Source of the DNA: Pseudomonadota bacterium
GTDB taxonomy: Bacteria > Myxococcota > UBA9042 > PHBI01
Length of the DNA: 9,475 nucleotides
Direction of reading: 5' to 3'
NCBI GenBank assembly: GCA_005772945.1
Contig: SXIE01000235.1
Span: 1-9,475, forward strand
Shown: in pieces, positions 6,548 through 9,475 of the stretch
Numbering within the stretch: position 1 is the first letter of the stretch
How the letters are laid out: every line of letters begins with the position of its first letter
Notes under the pieces: model-generated
Database searches by the model: none
Told to the model about the DNA's origin: nothing
What the model saw: the letters and a program-made list of their open reading frames with translations, nothing else
Program-made: the position numbers and the translations under genes

Positions 6548-6826
6548 ATGTCACTCGAATCGGTTCTCGTGACGCTGCTCGTCGGCGCCGTTTGTGGATG
6601 GCTCGCGACGGTCATCGTCTCGCGCTTTGGCTTCGGCCTGGCCTTCAACATCGTCATCGGCATCCTGGGCGGACTGCTCGGCACGTGGCTCGTCCCCAAG
6701 CTCGGGATCTCGCTGCCGGCGGGGTTGCTCGGGGCGATCATCTCCGGAACGGTGGGCGCGATCGTCATCTTGCTCGTCGTCGGCGCCCTGCAGGGAATCG
6801 GGTTCGTGCCACGGCGACGCCTCTGA
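6548..6826 (+). CDS. GlsB/YeaQ/YmgE-family stress response membrane protein
   Basis: A 92-residue inner-membrane protein of the transglycosylase-associated family (PF04226). Three hydrophobic segments (about 5-25, 32-50 and 57-82) are Gly-rich, and FNIVIGILGGLLGTWLVP plus GTVGAIVILLVVGAL match the family core. The length is close to the usual 80-90. Relatives are small proteins induced by acid, envelope or general stress; their molecular action is not established despite the family name. AAGGAG five bases before ATG 6548 fixes the start. It heads a group of three small envelope genes, with its own upstream gap of 95 bases containing palindromes. Confidence 0.9.
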   Translation: MSLESVLVTLLVGAVCGWLATVIVSRFGFGLAFNIVIGILGGLLGTWLVPKLGISLPAGLLGAIISGTVGAIVILLVVGALQGIGFVPRRRL

Positions 6827-6890
6827 CGGCGTCCGCTGACCCGAGTCCCTTCCCCTACCCCCTCCATCCTTTTCGCCAACCACCGATGCC

Positions 6891-6906
6891 GGAGCGTGCG
6901 CGCTCC
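6891..6906 (+). promoter_or_regulatory. Small hairpin abutting a ribosome site
   Basis: GGAGCG-TGCG-CGCTCC is a perfect 6-bp stem with a 4-base loop, directly followed by AGGAG at 6907-6911, the ribosome site of the beta-barrel gene. In mRNA it could hinder or stage ribosome access. A C/T-rich tract (about 6846-6872) precedes it. No T-run follows, so it is not a standard terminator. Confidence 0.35.
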
Positions 6907-6919
6907 AGGAGCCATCACC

Positions 6920-7420
6920 ATGCGTAAGATGCTCGCCGCCATGCTCGTTCCCGCCGCTTTTTCCGCGTCGATCTCGCCTGCCCACGCCGGCCACGAGCCG
7001 TTCAGGCCCGCGGTCGTGGCGCTCGGCGTCGGGCTCGGTGACCCGACGGCGCTCGATCTCAAGCTCTGGGTGACTCCGTCCTCGGGTTTCGACTTCGGCG
7101 TCGGGTTCTCGCGCTGGTCCGATCGCCTGGGAGTCTACGGTGAGTTCGAGTTCGGGCTGGTCGACTTCTGGATCGGCAACGACGTGATGGGTGTGTTCTA
7201 CATCGGTGTGGGCGGGGCGCTCGGCCTGAACGGGAACGCCGTGGGGTTCAAGGACCACCACCACGATGGGGTCTCGCTCGCGCTCGTCATCCCGATTGGC
7301 CTCAACTTCCGCTTCCGGGCGCCGCTCGAGATCTTTGTCGAGGCCCGTCCGGGCTTCGAGATCCTCGATCCGGGCGGCTTCGGCGTCGGCGGTCAGGTCG
7401 GAATTCGCTATATCTTCTGA
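6920..7420 (+). CDS. Small outer-membrane beta-barrel protein, DUF3996-like
   Basis: A 166-residue exported protein. Residues 1-23 form a signal peptide (two positive residues, Ala/Leu/Val core, cleavage at AHA|G). The mature chain alternates polar and apolar residues in Gly-rich strands (VVALGVGLGDPTALDLKLW, FDFGVGFSRW, FYIGVGGALGLN, LEIFVEARPGFEIL) and ends in RYIF, with the terminal Phe typical of outer-membrane barrels recognised by BamA. GDP followed by a strand, plus the PLEIFVE segment, resemble DUF3996-type proteins common in Myxococcota, likely an eight-strand barrel. A KDHHHDG loop (111-117) might bind metal or be surface-exposed. AGGAG eight bases upstream supports ATG 6920; a farther in-frame start at 6896 would lie before the ribosome site. 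No known transport or enzyme role. Confidence 0.82.
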   Translation: MRKMLAAMLVPAAFSASISPAHAGHEPFRPAVVALGVGLGDPTALDLKLWVTPSSGFDFGVGFSRWSDRLGVYGEFEFGLVDFWIGNDVMGVFYIGVGGALGLNGNAVGFKDHHHDGVSLALVIPIGLNFRFRAPLEIFVEARPGFEILDPGGFGVGGQVGIRYIF

Positions 7421-7462
7421 TATTGCCATGAGCCAGGCCCCGCGCATTCAGGGAGAGTGACC

Positions 7463-7963
7463 ATGAGACGTTCAATGGCGATGATTGCCGGAAGCTTGGG
7501 ATTGGTCGCGTGCGGCTCGGCGACGAACGCGGTTCGCTATGACAGCCACACGGCGGGGACGACCGTGGGCGAGCGCCAGGACCGGGTCGTGATCGAGGAG
7601 CGCGTGACCGAGGCGTGCGACCTACCCAAAGGCAGCACGTACTTCGCGTATGACTCGGCCGCGGTCGACCACCTCGACGACGTACTCCTCGGGCGCGTGG
7701 CCCACTGCATGCTGCACGGGGCGCTGCGCGGCGAGGTCGTCATCGTTATCGGGTACGCCGATGCGCGCGGCTCGGCCGCGTCCAACAAGGAACTCGGGCT
7801 CACGCGCGCCGAGACGGTGGCCGACGCGCTCGTGGCGCACGGCGTTCCGAAGAGCCGCCTGTTCGTGAAGTCCTACGGCGAGGTCATGGCGCGCGACAAA
7901 GGAACGGAGGCGGACTTCGCGCGCGACCGGAAAGTGACCCTGCGCGTCGCCGATCCCTACTGA
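7463..7963 (+). CDS. OmpA-domain (Pal-like) lipoprotein
   Basis: A 166-residue lipoprotein. The short signal peptide ends in LVAC with C17 lipidated. A linker (18-52) leads to an OmpA C-terminal domain (about 55-166): YFAYDSAAVDHLDD, GYADARGSAASNKELGLTRA and KSRLFVKSYGE. D100 and R115 are 15 residues apart, like Asp271 and Arg286 of Acinetobacter OmpA that bind diaminopimelate, so peptidoglycan binding is probably intact. C52 and C82 could form a disulphide. It should sit in the outer membrane and tether it to the cell wall. ATG 7463 has GGGAG seven bases upstream; GTG 7457, two codons earlier, would overlap that site. It starts 42 bases after the barrel gene, probably in one transcript. No TolB or YbgF gene is near, so calling it pal is not justified. 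Confidence 0.9.
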   Translation: MRRSMAMIAGSLGLVACGSATNAVRYDSHTAGTTVGERQDRVVIEERVTEACDLPKGSTYFAYDSAAVDHLDDVLLGRVAHCMLHGALRGEVVIVIGYADARGSAASNKELGLTRAETVADALVAHGVPKSRLFVKSYGEVMARDKGTEADFARDRKVTLRVADPY

Positions 7964-8017
7964 ATCAATCGCGCGAGTGCGTGCCGGTTCGTGCGGTGCG
8001 CTGTCGAGGCAGAACCA

Positions 8018-8048
8018 AAGAAGCCCAGGCATTTGTCCCGGGCTTCTT
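8018..8048. terminator. Bidirectional hairpin terminator between convergent genes
   Basis: AAGAAGCCC (8018-8026) and GGGCTTCTT (8040-8048) form a perfect 9-bp stem around a 13-base loop, between the OmpA-type gene (plus) and the 172-residue gene (minus). In the minus direction the stem is followed by a T-rich stretch (TTTGGTTCT). In the plus direction only a few T residues follow, so termination may be stronger for the minus-strand gene. Confidence 0.75.
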
Positions 8049-8068
8049 CGTGTTGTCGCGCGCTGAGT

Positions 8069-8587
8069 TCAGACCCGGAGCCAGGCCGACTTCAGGTCGT
8101 TGCCGTCGGGACTGACAAAGCGGCAGCGAACGAACCAACCGTCGGCCGCGTCGAAGTCCGGCGGCAGCGAAACCTCGGCGCGGTAGGTCTCGGCCTGGCC
8201 CAGCGTCAGCTTGCAGCCGGGGCTGATTTGGCGCGACAGCGTCAGCGCCCCAGCGGCGCTCTTCTGCGCGGCGGTGGCTGCATCGCGCGCGGACTCGGCG
8301 GATGCGCCGGCCTCCTCCTGCGCCGCAAGTTCGTCGATCGCCGCGTTGCCGGCCGAGTGCACGGTGGGGCGGTTCGCAGGCACCTTCACATCGACATGCT
8401 TGGTGCCGCGGCGGAGGTCGACGAACACCCCGCCGCCGGCGTCGAGATCGGCGAGCGGCGTGACCGTGACCGTGACCGGCAGTCGTCCGTCGTGAGGGGC
8501 CGCGTGCGTGATGCTGACCGAGGAGGCTGCGAGCTTCGGCTCGCTCTGTTTGTGAGGCGTCGTGCTGAGATCGGTGCTCGTGTTCAT
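8069..8587 (-). CDS. Unrecognised 172-residue protein with Ala-rich helical insert
   Basis: Function not recognised. There is no signal peptide or membrane segment. A polar Ser/Thr-rich N-terminus (1-24) leads to strands (VSITHAAP, RLPVTVTVTPL, GVFVDLRRGTKHVDVKVP). Then comes an Ala/Glu-rich helical stretch (79-120) likely to form a coil or helical hairpin, and a second strand region (CKLTLGQAETYRAEVSLPP, GWFVRCRFVSPDG). This suggests a beta-sandwich split by a helical insertion. C125 and C155 are its only cysteines. AGGAG five bases before the start on the minus strand supports ATG 8587, and the gene ends at the bidirectional terminator, so it is a single-gene unit. It diverges from the 83-residue gene across a repeat-rich promoter region. 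Confidence 0.78.
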   Translation of the reverse strand: MNTSTDLSTTPHKQSEPKLAASSVSITHAAPHDGRLPVTVTVTPLADLDAGGGVFVDLRRGTKHVDVKVPANRPTVHSAGNAAIDELAAQEEAGASAESARDAATAAQKSAAGALTLSRQISPGCKLTLGQAETYRAEVSLPPDFDAADGWFVRCRFVSPDGNDLKSAWLRV

Positions 8588-8640
8588 AGGGACTCCTGGA
8601 GGGCTGGTGCTGAGGCCGGTGATCGGCCCACCGAACGGTG

Positions 8641-8688
8641 GGAATATGCCAAACAGGCCCGTGGCACATTAGTCACGCGGCATATTCC
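8641..8688. repeat. Perfect 10-bp inverted repeat
   Basis: GGAATATGCC (8641-8650) and GGCATATTCC (8679-8688) are exact inverted copies separated by 28 bases. Between them lies GTGGCACATT (8661-8670), which pairs in 8 of 9 positions with the left arm (AATATGCCA against TGGCACATT), giving a nested dyad. The unit lies 54 bases upstream of the minus-strand gene start, where an operator could act. A cruciform is possible but the loop is long. Confidence 0.7.
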
Positions 8689-8701
8689 GACAACCACGGG
8701 T

Positions 8702-8737
8702 CGGTTGTTCGGTCGTTCGGCTGTTTGGTTGTTCGGC
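8702..8737 (+). repeat. Tandem 8-bp repeat, four copies plus a partial
   Basis: CGGTTGTT, CGGTCGTT, CGGCTGTT and TGGTTGTT follow each other at 8702-8733, with a partial fifth unit (CGGC) to 8737; the consensus is YGGYYGTT. The period is exact and the copies differ at one or two bases. Between the two groups of GGCAYA motifs it acts as a T/G-rich spacer. It could be a slippage-prone microsatellite or a repeated protein-binding site. Confidence 0.75.
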
Positions 8738-8754
8738 GGTGGCACATTCGCATG

Positions 8755-8770
8755 TGGCACATTGCTGGCG
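8755..8770 (+). promoter_or_regulatory. Possible sigma-54 promoter for the 83-residue gene
   Basis: TGGCAC-ATTGC-TGGC-G: a perfect -24 element, correct 5-base spacer, and a -12 element with one mismatch (TGGC for TTGC), keeping GG-N10-GC. A start near 8781 would leave about 75 bases of leader before ATG 8855. An opposed, weaker match, CGGCAC-AATTC-GCGCC, lies at 8782-8767 on the minus strand toward the 172-residue gene. Confidence 0.45.
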
Positions 8771-8854
8771 CGAATTGTGCCGTAGGGTCCTCGTTTCGAT
8801 TGGTTCACGCCTGCTGGGTCGAGCGCCCGAAGCTCCATGCGCAAGGAACACCCC

Positions 8855-9106
8855 ATGACGACGCCCATTGTGAACCCACGCCCCCGCGTTCCCCTCAAGA
8901 AACACAGGCCCAGGAACGAGCCGATGAAGAATGACAAGCGCACCAAGATCGGTGAGTCGCTCCGTTCCAAGGACGAGATGACGCGGAAGACGGAGCCCGC
9001 GGTGCCCGAGCGTGACGCTCCTGATGCCCCCGGCGCGGTCGCGGGAGTGACGTCGGGTCGCGCCGCGCCGCGAGGGTCTGCGACGGACCGGACCCCATCG
9101 CAATGA
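8855..9106 (+). CDS. Unrecognised 83-residue basic, probably disordered protein
   Basis: Function not recognised. The first half is strongly basic (PRPRVPLKKHRPRNEPMKND, then RTKIGESLRSKDEMTRK) and the second half is Pro/Ala/Asp-rich and low in hydrophobic residues. It probably has no stable fold alone; a nucleic-acid-binding or stress-related role is possible but unsupported. There is no signal peptide. AAGGA seven bases before ATG 8855 supports this start; ATG 8837, six codons earlier, would lie before that site. The gene has its own promoter-like region with repeats and stands alone before a convergent gene. A random GC-rich frame could also give such a composition, so reality rests on the ribosome site and upstream structure. 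Confidence 0.55.
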   Translation: MTTPIVNPRPRVPLKKHRPRNEPMKNDKRTKIGESLRSKDEMTRKTEPAVPERDAPDAPGAVAGVTSGRAAPRGSATDRTPSQ

Positions 9107-9174
9107 CGCATCGGCGGTCAGAATGACGGCGCTACCCAGCGCGGTCGGGATGGCGAGCCGAGGGCGCTACATTG
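9107..9174. other. Gap between convergent genes
   Basis: Short non-coding stretch. It holds a 5-bp hairpin, GCGCT-ACCC-AGCGC (9129-9142), and a direct repeat GGCGCTAC (9128-9135 and 9163-9170). The hairpin has no T-run and is too weak to call a terminator with confidence. Confidence 0.3.
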
Positions 9175-9475
9175 CTACACCGCAACCTCGACGCGATGAT
9201 CGCGGCGGTCGTCGACGAGGGTGATCGCGTCGGCCGGCTGGGGGATGCCGTCGTGCGTGATGCGCGCGCCGCCCGAGTCGGTGTCGACCTCGAGGCCGTC
9301 GGGTGCGGCGCGGCGGGTGACGGCGATGTGATAGAGCGTGTCGCGAAAGCGGTAACGCACCGCAAAGCCGGGCCACTCGGCTGGCAACCGCGGCGCGATG
9401 CGCAGGCGGTCGACCTCGAGGTGAAGGCCGAGCAGCGATTCCAAGATGAGGCGGTACATCCAGCCGGCCGAGCCC
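9175..9475 (-). CDS. C-terminal end of GH94/NdvB-like glycan enzyme (partial)
   Basis: Partial gene entering from the right edge; 99 complete codons then TAG at 9177-9175. The visible sequence GSAGWMYRLILESLLGLHLE, then LRIAPRLPAEWPGFAVRYRFRDTLYHI and a final LVDDRRDHRVEV, is the characteristic C-terminus of the glycosyltransferase-36/GH94 family, which includes cyclic beta-1,2-glucan synthase (NdvB/Chv) and cellobiose or related phosphorylases. The GSAGW-MYR segment closes the (alpha/alpha)6 barrel, and the rest is the C-terminal beta-domain. Cyclic glucan synthases are large inner-membrane proteins producing periplasmic osmoregulatory glucans, which would suit the envelope theme here. The part that would separate synthase from phosphorylase is outside the window. 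ATG 9459 is an internal Met, not the start. Confidence 0.88.
   Translation of the reverse strand, partial: GSAGWMYRLILESLLGLHLEVDRLRIAPRLPAEWPGFAVRYRFRDTLYHIAVTRRAAPDGLEVDTDSGGARITHDGIPQPADAITLVDDRRDHRVEVAV

Larger units (their letters stand above)
8643..8781. promoter_or_regulatory. Array of six GGCAYA-type motifs
   Basis: Copies: AATATGCCA 8643-8651 (minus), TGGCACATT 8662-8670 (plus), CGGCATATT 8678-8686 (plus), TGGCACATT 8740-8748 (plus), TGGCACATT 8755-8763 (plus) and AATTGTGCC 8773-8781 (minus, a weaker match). They form two groups of three flanking the tandem octamer repeat, with centre spacings of 15-19 bases inside each group. This looks like a regulator-binding array in a divergent promoter. 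Its overlap with TGGCAC -24 elements leaves open whether it is an operator or sigma-54 promoter pieces. Confidence 0.5.

Noticed and set aside
8641..8688. Insertion sequence ends
   Set aside because: The arms are only 10 bases, enclose 28 bases with no gene, and no flanking target duplication is visible.
8702..8737. CRISPR-like array
   Set aside because: The unit is only 8 bases with no spacers between copies; it is a simple tandem repeat.

Overview
The window is high-GC bacterial DNA with long GC3-biased reading frames. A XylR/DmpR-type sigma-54 activator, a fused MlaB-MlaE permease, a short DUF3996-like outer-membrane barrel and a cyclic-glucan-synthase-like protein together suggest a Gram-negative, probably a member of Myxococcota/Deltaproteobacteria. 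That assignment is an inference from gene content, not from a marker gene. The theme is cell-envelope biology, with several sigma-54-like signals between genes. No RNA gene, CRISPR array, transposase or phage gene was seen.

Layout. Positions 1-798 (minus): N-terminal 266 residues of a XylR_N/V4R sigma-54-dependent activator, running off the left edge just before its Walker A motif. Positions 799-1048: divergent intergenic region. Positions 1049-5640 (plus): five genes, each overlapping the next by 1-4 bases: a CoA-binding domain fused to a four-helix membrane domain, MlaE with an N-terminal STAS (MlaB-like) domain, MlaF ATPase, MlaD/MCE protein, and a PqiC-type lipoprotein. This is a Mla-type lipid ABC transporter; MlaA and MlaC are not in the window. 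Positions 5814-6452 (plus): an unrecognised 212-residue soluble protein behind a good sigma-54 promoter match. Positions 6548-7963 (plus): three small envelope/stress genes: a GlsB/YeaQ-type membrane protein, a secreted outer-membrane beta-barrel, and an OmpA-domain lipoprotein that keeps the peptidoglycan-binding Asp/Arg pair. Positions 8018-8048: a hairpin that can end transcription from both sides.

Positions 8069-8587 (minus) and 8855-9106 (plus) are two divergent unrecognised genes, of 172 and 83 residues. The 267 bp between them is the most structured non-coding stretch here. It holds a perfect 10-bp inverted repeat, a four-copy 8-bp tandem repeat, six copies of a GGCAYA-type motif, and a sigma-54-like promoter toward the 83-residue gene. 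One exact 10-base copy of the motif recurs at 6420-6429, ahead of the GlsB-like gene, which suggests that the stress/envelope genes and the divergent pair share a regulator. Positions 9175-9475 (minus): the C-terminal end of a GH94/NdvB-like glycan enzyme that enters from the right edge.

How the parts may fit: the Mla-type complex moves phospholipids between inner and outer membranes, the OmpA-like lipoprotein ties the outer membrane to peptidoglycan, and the small membrane and barrel proteins are typical stress-induced envelope components. The sigma-54-like sites suggest signal-dependent expression. Whether the XylR-like regulator controls any of these genes cannot be read from the sequence.
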